Shown in pieces: positions 8,049 to 15,530 of a stretch of 18,081 bases of DNA. The DNA comes from a bacterium (GTDB taxonomy: Bacteria; JAUVQV01; DATDCY01): the NCBI GenBank assembly GCA_036524115.1, contig DATDCY010000332.1, positions 1 to 18,081 on the forward strand, written 5' to 3'. Positions within the stretch are counted from its first letter, which is position 1; each line of letters begins with the position of its first letter. The notes below the pieces were generated by a model. That model was not told the DNA's origin and made no database searches. It saw nothing but the letters and a program-made list of their open reading frames with translations. The translations under genes were made by a program, and so were the position numbers.

Positions 8049-9113
8049 CTACGGTATCTGCGGAAACTTCACCTCGAGCGGGGGACCCGCGAGCCCCTCG
8101 ACGAGGAACGCCCGGAGCGCCAGCCGCTCCTGGTCGCTCAGCCCCAGGGGCTTGAGCGACGGGTTCCCCTCCCCGCCGCCGCGATCGACGAAGGCGATGA
8201 CCTCCTCGAGCGTGGCGAAGATGCCGTTGTGCATGTAGGGCGCCGTGCGCGAGATCTCCCGCAGCGTGGGCGTCCGGAAGGCCTTCCAGTCGCGTTGCTC
8301 CTTGGTCACCAGGAAGCGGCCGGGGTCCTCCGCGAGCGTCCTGAAGTCCTCGTACCCCGAGACCTTCGCGACGAAGCGGCGCGTCGCCGCCACCCGCGGG
8401 TCGCGCTCGAACTCCGGGCTCTCGGGCACGTTGAGGGCGTGGAACCCGTCGTCGGCGAGGTTGCCGCCGGCGTGGCACGTGCTGCACTTGCCCTTGCCGG
8501 TGAAGACCGCGTAGCCCTCCCGCGCCGCCGGCGACAGGGCGGTCTCGTCGCCGGCGAGATAGCGGTCGAGCGGCGCGTCGCGGCTGACGAGCGTGCGCTC
8601 GAACGCGGCCAGCGCCATGCCGATGCGCTCGCGCGTGGTGTCGGACGACCCGAAGGCGCGCTCGAACATCGCGACGTACTCCGGGACCGACCGCAGCTCC
8701 TCCTCGACGAAGTCCAGGTTCTGGTTCATCTCGAAGGCGGACATGAGGGGGAAGAGCGCCTGTTCCTCGAGGCTCGCGGAACGGCCGTCGTGGAAGAGGC
8801 GCTTCTGGTAGGCGACGTTGAAGAGCGTCTGCGCGTTGCGCCAGTTGCGCGTGGTCGGGTAGGAGAGCGAGATCGCCTGGCCGTCCCCGAAGCCCTGGTC
8901 CGGCGCGTGGCAGCTGGCGCAGCTCATCGTCCCATCCCCGGAGAGGCGCCGGTCGAAGAAAAGGGTCCTGCCCAGCTCGATCTTCTCCGCCGTCTGCGGA
9001 TTGTTCGCCGGCACCGGCACGGGTCCGAGCGGCTCGAGCCCCGCCGCTCCGGCAACCGTGGGGCCGAGCCACAGCACGACCGCCGTCACGAGAACGGTCA
9101 GGCCCCGGACCAT
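8049..9113 (-). CDS. Diheme cytochrome c peroxidase (CcpA/MauG family)
   Basis: This is a 354-residue periplasmic enzyme expected to reduce H2O2 with electrons from c-type cytochromes. The signal peptide spans about 1-23. [18 protein letters not shown] leads into heme motif one, CASCH (65-69), and the second is CSTCH (210-214). TAPYMHNG supplies Met294, the usual axial ligand of the high-potential heme. [20 protein letters not shown] and FRTPTLREI are standard family segments. The ATG at 9113 is chosen because the signal peptide starts there, although no Shine-Dalgarno is visible (CGCCCGGTGC before it). A 214-nt spacer with a palindromic repeat separates it from the Sec-DsbA gene, so it may have its own promoter. 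Other MauG-like roles cannot be excluded. Confidence 0.93.
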   Translation of the reverse strand: MVRGLTVLVTAVVLWLGPTVAGAAGLEPLGPVPVPANNPQTAEKIELGRTLFFDRRLSGDGTMSCASCHAPDQGFGDGQAISLSYPTTRNWRNAQTLFNVAYQKRLFHDGRSASLEEQALFPLMSAFEMNQNLDFVEEELRSVPEYVAMFERAFGSSDTTRERIGMALAAFERTLVSRDAPLDRYLAGDETALSPAAREGYAVFTGKGKCSTCHAGGNLADDGFHALNVPESPEFERDPRVAATRRFVAKVSGYEDFRTLAEDPGRFLVTKEQRDWKAFRTPTLREISRTAPYMHNGIFATLEEVIAFVDRGGGEGNPSLKPLGLSDQERLALRAFLVEGLAGPPLEVKFPQIP

Positions 9114-9189
9114 GCACCGGGCGGGGGCGGTGCGGTGCCGGACGGGAGCGTGGCGGAGCGCGAGGGAACCGCAGCGGCCGGACCGGAGC

Positions 9190-9246
9190 GTCCCCGCAGG
9201 GGCGAAACGCACTGTTTGAGCCCGCAGGGCGAGTTGTGCGTTTCGA
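9190..9246 (-). repeat. REP-like palindromic unit: nested hairpins
   Basis: CGAAACGCAC (9203-9212) and GTGCGTTTCG (9236-9245) form a perfect 10-bp inverted repeat. Nested between them is GCCC-GCA-GGGC (9220-9230), and just outside is CCCC-GCA-GGGG (9192-9202), so two hairpins share the same GCA loop. It lies between the Sec-DsbA stop (9328) and the peroxidase start (9113) and codes for nothing recognisable. It resembles extragenic palindromic repeats, but only one copy is in the window. It could also terminate the Sec-DsbA transcript. Confidence 0.5.
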
Positions 9247-9327
9247 GCGCAGGACCGGACATGCTGCGGTCGAGCGCGCAGCTGGCGGACGCCCGGCGCC
9301 GCACCGCCCCCGCCCGCGACGGGACCG

Positions 9328-9933
9328 CTATAGCTTCGCACGGGCCAGCTCCTCGTCGATTACCTTCTTCAGGTAATCAAAGTCCCGGTTCCCGACCACC
9401 TTGCGGCCGTTGATGAAGAACGTGGGCGTCTCGTAGAGGTCGATCGAGACCGCGAGCGCCTTGTCGCGCTCGATGAGGTCCTTGTGCTTCATCCCGTCGA
9501 GGTCAGCGGCGAAGCGCCTGACGTCGAGGCCGAGCTTGGCGGCCATCTGCACCAGCCCGTCCCGGTCCTGCCGCGCGCCGGGGGCCAGCAGCAGGTCGTG
9601 CATCTCCCAGTACTTCCCCTGCTCGCCCGCCGCGAGCGAGGCCTCGGCGCAGACGTGCGAGTAGTCGCGGTACTTGTACGGCATGTTCTTGACGACGAAA
9701 CGGATCTTCCCCTTGTACGCTTCCAGGATCTTCCTGACGGTCGGACCGGCCGCCTGGCAGTGCGGTCACTGGAAGTCGAGGAACTCGACCATCGTCACCG
9801 GCGCGTCGGCGGGCCCGACGCTCGGCGAGTTCTCCAGCGGGATGGTGTAGCGCTTCTCCTCCGCCCCCTGCGCGAGCGCCGCGACCGGCAGCGCGAGCGC
9901 CGCGAGCAGCACCAGCCACGTGAGCCTCTTCAT
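9328..9933 (-). CDS. Secreted DsbA-like thioredoxin-fold selenoprotein, U-P-H-C active site
   Basis: The predicted product is a 201-residue periplasmic thiol-disulfide oxidoreductase of the DsbA/BdbD-like type. It has a signal peptide (MKRLTWLVLLAALALPVAALA), the usual GPADAPVTMVEFLDFQ strand, the active site at 56-59 and the DsbA helical insert. The cis-proline is Pro170 in YETPTFFING, and the ending is KKVIDEELARAKL. Codon 56 (9766-9768) is TGA; every homologous CxxC protein would have Cys there (FQCPHC). Homology is uninterrupted and in the same frame on both sides, so a frameshift is excluded. Selenocysteine fits best because the nearby formate dehydrogenase also needs UGA decoding and a hairpin follows the codon. 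AAAGGAGG lies 7 nt before the ATG. Automated callers will split it at 9766. Alternative: a C-to-stop mutation. Confidence 0.82.
9723..9757 (-). promoter_or_regulatory. Candidate bacterial SECIS hairpin of the DsbA-like selenoprotein
   Basis: Downstream of the UGA (9766-9768), CGGU-CCG-ACCG forms a hairpin at nt +18 to +28 (9738-9748) with GGU near the apex. An outer stem CCAGG (+9 to +13) with CCUGG (+39 to +43) can enclose it. This is the distance at which SelB-binding bacterial SECIS elements sit. The stems are short, and the call rests on position plus the UGA context. Confidence 0.5.
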
Positions 9934-9961
9934 GCAATGCCTCCTTTCCGGGTGTTCCGCA

Positions 9962-9967
9962 ATCATA
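9962..9967 (-). promoter_or_regulatory. Possible -10 element of the DsbA-like selenoprotein gene
   Basis: TATGAT on the minus strand lies 28 nt before the ATG at 9933 and just downstream of the formate dehydrogenase terminator, where a new promoter would be expected. The -35 region overlaps the terminator stem and has no good TTGACA match. Confidence 0.3.
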
Positions 9968-9971
9968 CCTG

Positions 9972-10014
9972 CAAGACAGAAACGGCGGGGAGCGCCGGAG
10001 CGCCTCCCCGCCGT
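9972..10014 (-). terminator. Intrinsic terminator of the formate dehydrogenase operon
   Basis: On the minus strand the stem is ACGGCGGGGA paired with TCCCCGCCGT, extended by GCGC/GCGC with one bulged C and a 4-nt loop (9982-10014). It is followed by the U-rich tail TTTCTGTCTT (about 9972-9981). This is the best intrinsic terminator in the window. It separates the operon from the selenoprotein gene. Confidence 0.75.
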
Positions 10015-10046
10015 CCCCCGAGCGGGTGCCCGAGTCAGCTGGAGCG

Positions 10047-10178
10047 TCAGGACGCGACCTGGCAAGGCAGCGGGGATGGGCGCGCGGAGGCGGGCTGGTG
10101 CCCGCCGCACAAGCAGCCCTCCCCGCAACGCCGCCAGGGCGCGTCATGGCCTCCAGATGACCCGGGCCGCTTCTTCAC
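10047..10178 (-). CDS. Possible small Cys-rich protein coupled to the formate dehydrogenase gamma gene
   Basis: A GTG at 10178 overlaps the last base of the gamma-subunit TAG (TAGTG) and has GAGGAGG 7 nt upstream, inside the final gamma codons. It opens a 43-residue frame with CGEGCLCGGH (residues 19-28) and no recognisable family. The ribosome site and overlap favour translation. The length, lack of homology and Arg/Pro/Ala bias typical of GC-rich noise argue against it. The GAGGAG also simply encodes Glu-Glu. Confidence 0.2.
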   Translation of the reverse strand: MKKRPGSSGGHDAPWRRCGEGCLCGGHQPASARPSPLPCQVAS

Positions 10179-11314
10179 TAGTGCGCCTCCTCGTGCGACA
10201 TGATGGGGAGGGTGATGACGGCCCAGCGGTAGATGAAGACCCCGAGCGACACCAGCCCGATGCTCATCACGAACTCCGTCCAGGCCGGGAAGTAGCTGGT
10301 CCGGGCGCCCGACTGCATCAGGAAGCTCACGTTGAACCGGTTCATGATCACGCCCGCGATCACGAGCACCTGCGACCAGAGGATGCCGTCCACCGACTTG
10401 CGCACGCCGGGGCTGAACAGCAGCAGCATCGGCAGCACCCCCAGGCCGAAGACCTCGATCGCGAACAGCGCGCTCGCCTTCCCCGAGGAGGCGATCAGGC
10501 CGAGGTTGCCGCGCGCCGCCAGGTCCGCGAAGCGCGCGCCGAGGTAGACCGCCAGCGCGATCGCCGTGCCCCGCGCCAGCCCGTCGAGGATGGCCATCGG
10601 CTGCTCCATCTTGAACGAGCGGTGGCTGACGATCGTCTCGAAGGAGACCATCGCCAGGCCGACCGCGAAGGCGCTGAGGTAGAACCAGTAGTTCATCAGC
10701 GGCGACCACCAGAGGTGCGAGAGCTTGTGCGGCATCAGCAGGAAGAGCCCGCCGATGGAGTTCTGGTGACCGAAGGAGAGGATGATCCCGATGATCACCA
10801 GCGGCCAGAGCACGATCGGGTTGCGCATGAAGGCGGCGGCGCCCGGCATCCCCAACCCCTCGAAGAGGTTCGGGGAGAACTCGAGGAAGAGCACCGTCAG
10901 GTACATCATGACGCACATCGCGACCTCGAAGAGCATCGAGTGCGGCTGCCACATCAGGATGGGGTGCCAGAGCGACCAGGGCTTGCCGATGTCGAGGAAG
11001 ACGCCGGCGGCGACCAGGGCGTAGCCCAGGAACGCCGTGAGGATGGCCGGACGGACCACCGGCTTGTACTTCTTCCACCCCAGCACGTAGGCCCCGAGCG
11101 TCGTCGTGAAGCCGCCCGCTGCGAGCGCGACGCCGACCATGACGTCAAACGAGATCCACAGGCCCCACGGGTACCCGTCGTTGAGGTTCGTGCTCGCCCG
11201 CAGGCCGAAGGCCAGCCGGTAGAGCGCAACGCCGACGCCCAGCAGACCGAGCACGAACGCCAGCGTGCCGCCGCCGGAGAACAGCTTCCCACCAAGCTTC
11301 TTTTCCCCGGACAT
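10178..11314 (-). CDS. Formate dehydrogenase membrane subunit, HybB/NrfD-like quinone-interacting protein
   Basis: A 378-residue integral membrane protein with about ten predicted helices. They begin with TLAFVLGLLGVGVALYRLAF near the N-terminus and end with EFVMSIGLVSLGVFIYRWAV. It belongs to the NrfD/HybB (PSRC) superfamily, which passes electrons from the iron-sulfur subunit to menaquinone or ubiquinone without heme b. Polar segments such as NLNDGYPWGLWISFD and SFGHQNSIGGLF are typical of HybB. The ATG at 11314 lies one base after the beta-subunit TAG (TAGCATG), with AGGGGGG 8 nt upstream. A GTG at 11323 is in frame, but the ribosome site would abut it. It replaces the cytochrome b (FdnI) of E. 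coli FDH-N. Confidence 0.9.
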   Translation of the reverse strand: MSGEKKLGGKLFSGGGTLAFVLGLLGVGVALYRLAFGLRASTNLNDGYPWGLWISFDVMVGVALAAGGFTTTLGAYVLGWKKYKPVVRPAILTAFLGYALVAAGVFLDIGKPWSLWHPILMWQPHSMLFEVAMCVMMYLTVLFLEFSPNLFEGLGMPGAAAFMRNPIVLWPLVIIGIILSFGHQNSIGGLFLLMPHKLSHLWWSPLMNYWFYLSAFAVGLAMVSFETIVSHRSFKMEQPMAILDGLARGTAIALAVYLGARFADLAARGNLGLIASSGKASALFAIEVFGLGVLPMLLLFSPGVRKSVDGILWSQVLVIAGVIMNRFNVSFLMQSGARTSYFPAWTEFVMSIGLVSLGVFIYRWAVITLPIMSHEEAH

Positions 11315-11315
11315 G

Positions 11316-12080
11316 CTACTCACCCCCCTTGTCGCCGCGGTTGCGGATGAAGGCCAGGCCGCCGAGCACCGCCGAGAAGACCACGATCTCCACCGGGATC
11401 TTGGAGAGCGAGGCCCACGTGTACGGCGGCAGCGCGTACTGCGGCACCTTCGTGTTGAAGCCGATCTCCTCGAAGGGCCGGTTGGAGATGTAGATCCACG
11501 AGGTCCCCCCGGCCTCCTTCTCGCCGTAGATGTGCTGCACGTACTTGCCGGTGGCCAGACGCTTCTTCGCCTCGGCCAGCAGCTCCTCCGAGTCGCCCCA
11601 GAGCAGGGCGTCGGTCGGGCAGGTCTTGACGCAGGCGGGCGAGAGTCCGTCGGCCTGGCGCTCGTAGCAGAAGGTGCACTTCTGCACCCAGGGGGAATGC
11701 GCCTTGCTCCACTCGTACTTCGGGATCTCGAACGGGCAGGCCACCATGCAGTAGCGGCAGCCGATGCACTTGTCGAAATCGTACATCACCGGCCCGTCCG
11801 GGGTCTTGCGCAGCGCCCCGACCAGGCAGGCCGAGGCGCAGGCCGGCTCCTTGCAGTGCAGGCACTGCTCCTTCACGAAGTTCCAGACCGGCGCGCCGCC
11901 CGCCTCCGTCTCGTGGAAGCGGATGCGGGTGTAGCAGGCCTCGCTCAGCGCCGGCGGGTTCTCGAAGCTCCCCGCCAGCACCGTCTTCACCACCGGCCGC
12001 TCGTTCCAGCTCTTGCACGCCACCTGACAGCCACGGCAGCCGATGCAGCGCGTCAGGTCAACCAGTACGCCCTTTGGCAT
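11316..12080 (-). CDS. fdnH: Formate dehydrogenase iron-sulfur (beta) subunit
   Basis: This 254-residue electron-transfer subunit has four [4Fe-4S] cysteine sets: C12/15/18/22 (CIGCRGCQVAC), C73/76/81/85 (CLHCKEPACASAC), C105/108/111/115 (CIGCRYCMVAC) and C135/138/150/154. This is the FdnH/DMSO-reductase beta pattern. A C-terminal hydrophobic helix (about 228-246, IPVEIVVFSAVLGGLAFI) would anchor it to the membrane. It would carry electrons from the alpha-subunit molybdopterin site to the HybB-like subunit. AAAGGAGG precedes the ATG 7 nt upstream. It starts 13 nt after the alpha stop and is followed directly by the gamma gene. It has no signal peptide and presumably rides with the Tat-exported alpha subunit. 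Confidence 0.95.
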   Translation of the reverse strand: MPKGVLVDLTRCIGCRGCQVACKSWNERPVVKTVLAGSFENPPALSEACYTRIRFHETEAGGAPVWNFVKEQCLHCKEPACASACLVGALRKTPDGPVMYDFDKCIGCRYCMVACPFEIPKYEWSKAHSPWVQKCTFCYERQADGLSPACVKTCPTDALLWGDSEELLAEAKKRLATGKYVQHIYGEKEAGGTSWIYISNRPFEEIGFNTKVPQYALPPYTWASLSKIPVEIVVFSAVLGGLAFIRNRGDKGGE

Positions 12081-12093
12081 GTCGTGGCCTCCT

Positions 12094-15000
12094 TTAGACC
12101 TTCTCGACGTTGACCATGAAGGCCTTCGTCTCCGGGATCATCGTGTTCGCGTCACCGATCGTCGGCGTCAGCAGGTTCGTGGTGTCCCCGCCGCTGCCGT
12201 CGGCCGGCATGTTCCAGCCGAAGCACCAGGGCATGCCGACCTGGTGCACCGTCGCGCCCATGACCTTGAAGGGCTTGAAGCGCGCGGTGACCACGGCCTT
12301 GCACATGACCTCGCCGCGCGCCGAGGAGACCCGCAGCGTATCGCCGCTCTTGATGCCCTTCTCCGCGGCCAGCTCCCGGCTGATCTCGAGGAAGTTCTGC
12401 GGCACGGCCTCGAGCAGCCACGGGGTGTTGCGGGTCATGAGACCGGTCTGCCAGTGCTCCGTCACGCGGTAGGTCGTGCCCACGTACGGGAAGCGCGTGC
12501 TGCAGGTCTCGAACGTGTCCTCCTCGAGCTTCTTGTCGCCGGAGTAGAACATCTTCGAGGTCGGGTTGATGCGCTGCGACTTGGAGAACGGGTTCTCCTG
12601 GATCGGGCACTCCAGCGGCTCGTAGTGCTCCGGGAACGGCCCGTCGGCCAGCGTGTCGTTGCCGAAGATGTTCGCGACGCCGTTCTTCTTCATGATGAAC
12701 GGCAGCCGCCCGTCCGGGTTGACCTTGCCGTCGGGGGTCTTCAGCGGCGGGTAGCCGCCGTCGACGATGTCCCCGGACCACTTGAACAGCGGCTTGCCCT
12801 CGGGGCTCTTCTTCTGCTCCTTGGTCGCCGGGTCGATGTCCGGCACCCAGGCCAGCAGCTTGCGCTTGGGGTCCCAGGGCTTGCCGTACTCGTCGACCGA
12901 GGCCCGGTTGTAGACGATCCGGCGGTTTACCGGCCAGCTCCAGGCCCAGCCCGGGTAGAGCCCGAGGCCCGTGGGGTCGTCCTTGGCCCGGCCCGCCATC
13001 TTGTTCCCGGAGTTCGGCCCGAGCGGGTTGCCGTCCTTGTCCTTCTTGGGCGGGCCGTACGAGCCGCAGTAGATCCAGGCGCCGCAGGAGGTCGTCCCGT
13101 CGGCCTGCAGCGTCGGGAACGAGACCACGAGCTGCCCCTTCTTGAACGAGCCGGTCACGGCCTTGGTCTTCGGGTCGATGATCTCCTTGTCGGCGAGCCA
13201 GTAGCCGTTGATCTCGCGCGCGACGACCTGCGTGTCCAGCTCCTTGCCGTAGTCCCAGGTCGTCTTGAGCACCGGGTCCGGGTTGGCGCCGCCCTCCTTC
13301 TTGTAGAGCTCGCGCACCTTCAGGCCCAGCTCGTAGATGATCTCGCCGTCCGCGCGCGCCTCCCCCGGCGGGTTCACCGCCTTGTAGCGCCACTGCGCCC
13401 AGCGGCCGGAGTTGGAGATGCTCCCCGGCTTCTCGACGGACGCCGCGCACGGCAGCATGAAGACCTCGGTCTTGACCTCGGCCGGCTTCATGCCGGGGCC
13501 GCGCCAGAACGAGCCGGTCTCGTTGTCGAAGAGGTTGACGTTGACCATCCACTCGAGCTTCGTGAGGGCCTTGCGCACCTTGTTGGCGTTCGAACCCGAG
13601 CAGGCCGGGTTCTGCCCCCAGGAGAAGAAGCCCTGGTACTTGCCCTTGAACATGTTGTCGAACATGACGAGCCACGACGCGTTCTGGCCGTCGTCGAGCT
13701 TCGGCAGCCAGTGATAGCCGAACTCGTTCTCGGGCGTGGCCGCGTCGCCGAAGATCGCCTTGAGGTAGCTGACGAAGTACTTGTTGTAGTTGCCCGGCCA
13801 GAAGGCGCTCTGGGGCTCCTTGGCGCTCGTCGGGTCGTACGGCTTGAGGTAGGCCTCGAGCGAGTCCTTCGAGGCGCTCGGCACCGGCAGGTAGCTCGGC
13901 AGGATGTGGAAGAGCAGCCCGTAGTCCGTCGAGCCCTGCACGTTGCTCTCGCCGCGCAGCGCGTTGATGCCGCCGCCGGCCATGCCCATGTTGCCGAGCA
14001 GCTGCTGGATGATCGACATCGCGATGATGTTCTGCGTGCCGACCGTGTGCTGCGTCCAGCCCATCGCGTACATCGAGGTGCCGACCTTGTCCGGGGCGCC
14101 GGTGGTGGCGTAGAGCTCGTAGACCTTCAGCAGGTCCGCCTTCGGCGTGCCGGTGATCGAGGAGACGATGTCGAGGTTGTAGCGGCTGTAGTGCTTCTTC
14201 AGCAGCTGGTAGACGCACATCGGGTTCTGGAAGGTCGGGTCCTTCTTGATCACGCCGTCGGCGCCGATCTCGAAGGCCCAGGCCGCCTTGTCGTACTTGC
14301 GCGTCTTGGGGTCGTACCCGGAGAAGAGGCCGTCGAGCTCGCCGGGCATCTTGAAGTCCTTGTTCACGATGAAGGACGCGTTCGTGTAGAGCCGCACGTA
14401 GTCCTTCTGGATCAGGTTCTTCTCGAGGATGTAGTTGATCATGCCGCCGAGGAAGGCGATGTCCGAGCCCGAGCGCAGCGGGGCGTAGACGTCGGCCTTC
14501 GTCGAGGTCTTGGTGAAGCGCGGGTCAACGTGGATGAGCTTGGCGCCCCGCGCCTTCGCGTCCATGACCCACTTGAAGGAGATCGGGTGGTTCTCCGCGG
14601 CGTTGCTCCCCATGATGAGGATGACGTCGGCGTTGCGAATGTCGATCCAGTGGTTCGTCATGCACCCGCGACCGTACGACTCTGCCAGAGCCGCCACAGT
14701 TGCGGAGTGTCATATCCTGGCCTGGTGCTCGATGGCGACCAGGCCGAGCGACCGCAGGAACTTCTGGTAGAGGTAGCACTCCTCGTTGTCCATCGCCGCG
14801 GAACCGACGCTGGCGATGCCGTTGGTGCGGTTGACGATCTGGCCCTTGTCGTTCTTCTCGACGAAGGAGGCGTCGCGCGCCTTCTTGACGCGCTTGGCGA
14901 TCTCGTCGAGGGCCCACGACCACTCCACGTCCTTCCACTCCGCCGCGCCGGGGGCGCGGTACTTCGGCTTGGCCAGGCGTGCCGGGTTGTTGACGAGACC

Positions 15001-15264
15001 CATCACCGAGGCGCCCTTGGGGCAGAGCGAGCCCTCGTTGATCGGGTGGTCGGGGTCACCCTCGATCTGGATGATCTTCCCGTCCTTCTGGTAGACGAGC
15101 ATCCCGCACCCGACGGCGCAGTACGGACAGACGCTCGTCGTGACGGTCGCGCCCTTGAGGCGGTTCTGCCTCTCGAAGGCCGCCGCCTCGCTCGCGCCGC
15201 CGACCGCGCCGGCAACCGCCGTCGCGCCCGTCAGTTTGAGGAAGTCTCTCCTCGACACACCCAT
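12094..15264 (-). CDS. fdnG: Formate dehydrogenase major (alpha) subunit, selenocysteine, periplasmic
   Basis: This 1056-residue molybdopterin (or tungstopterin) enzyme oxidises formate to CO2. The Tat signal is SRRDFLK (4-10). One [4Fe-4S] cluster is bound by C46, C49, C53 and C81. The active-site codon 185 (14710-14712) is TGA in EHQARI-U-HSATVAALAESYGRGCMTNHW, the position of selenocysteine in E. coli FdnG; homology continues in the same frame on both sides. GWTQHTVGTQN, GGGINALRGESNVQGS and the C-terminal GDANTMIPETKAFMVNVEKV are family segments. The length is typical of FdnG-type subunits (about 1015 in E. coli). The ATG at 15264 has GGGAGG upstream. It leads a three-gene operon. Gene callers will break it into two at 14710. 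Confidence 0.96.
14678..14692 (-). promoter_or_regulatory. Candidate SECIS hairpin of the formate dehydrogenase alpha gene
   Basis: GGCUCU-GGC-AGAGUC at nt +18 to +32 after the UGA (14710-14712) forms a 6-bp stem including one G-U pair. The distance matches the SelB-recognised loop of E. coli fdhF and fdnG. The tight three-base loop may open to show GG at the apex. Confidence 0.6.
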
Positions 15265-15320
15265 TGCTCCACCTCCCTTTGCGTTGTCCGCCCCCCCACT
15301 GTCAGCCCCCGGAAACGGAG

Positions 15321-15359
15321 AAAGCCGCAACGGGAGGGCGTCACCCCCGCTGCGGCTTC
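15321..15359. terminator. Strong hairpin in the formate dehydrogenase leader (attenuator or terminator)
   Basis: AAGCCGCA (15322-15329) pairs with TGCGGCTT (15351-15358), with a further GGG/CCC inside. On the minus strand it is followed by TTTCTCCGTTT, and on + by CCTTT. It sits between the predicted promoter (15460-15488) and the alpha ATG (15264), so on that transcript it would act as an attenuator or expression platform. If the promoter call is wrong, it is simply the terminator of the gene ending at 15531. Confidence 0.5.
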
Positions 15360-15390
15360 CTTTGCAAACTGGCAGGCCCGGCGATTGCTC

Positions 15391-15411
15391 CCCGGACCCT
15401 ATCGTCCCGGG
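15391..15411 (-). other. Second leader hairpin upstream of formate dehydrogenase
   Basis: CCCGGAC (15391-15397) pairs with GTCC(C)GGG (15404-15411) with one bulged C and a 6-nt loop. Together with the hairpin at 15321-15359 it gives the roughly 190-nt leader two stable stems. I could not match the leader to a named riboswitch class. Confidence 0.4.
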
Positions 15412-15459
15412 CGGCCGCGTGGGTCGACCGGGATCGGAAGCTGCTTGTTACGCGCGTAT

Positions 15460-15488
15460 CTTGTAGTTTGCACAGCAACGAATGTCAA
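15460..15488 (-). promoter_or_regulatory. Sigma-70-type promoter of the formate dehydrogenase operon
   Basis: On the minus strand a perfect TTGACA (15483-15488) is followed after exactly 17 nt by TACAAG (15460-15465), four of six matches to TATAAT. The sequence just upstream is AT-rich (GTATTTTC, TTTATATATG), which is striking in this GC-rich window and could act as an UP element or regulator site. Transcription would start about 190 nt before the alpha ATG. Confidence 0.6.
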
Positions 15489-15530
15489 GAAAATACCCTT
15501 TTCCGACAAGGAGTTACATATATAAATCGG

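Noticed and set aside
9766-9768. In-frame TGA in the DsbA-like gene as a sequencing error or pseudogene
   Set aside because: It is the only lesion in the gene, sits exactly on the redox Cys codon, is the Sec codon rather than TAA or TAG, and is followed by a hairpin. A second Sec gene lies nearby. A point mutation is not formally excluded, but it is much less likely.
14710-14712. Splitting formate dehydrogenase alpha into two separate genes
   Set aside because: Both halves are contiguous in one frame and match one FdnG-type protein, with the TGA at the known Sec position.
15360-15395. Sigma-54 promoter (GCC..TTTGC) upstream of formate dehydrogenase
   Set aside because: The GG and GC elements are not at the required 10-nt spacing, whereas a good sigma-70 promoter lies about 90 nt upstream.
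15265-15460. Molybdenum-cofactor or cyclic-di-GMP riboswitch in the formate dehydrogenase leader
   Set aside because: Gene context made it attractive, but I could not find the conserved core segments of either class by eye. It is recorded only as a structured leader.
12043-15525. Very long open frame on the + strand opposite formate dehydrogenase
   Set aside because: It is a GC-rich shadow of the well-identified formate dehydrogenase genes, of low-complexity Arg/Val/Leu/Asp composition and without a recognisable domain. The same applies to the long + strand frame at 4549-7656 opposite the porin and chemoreceptor.
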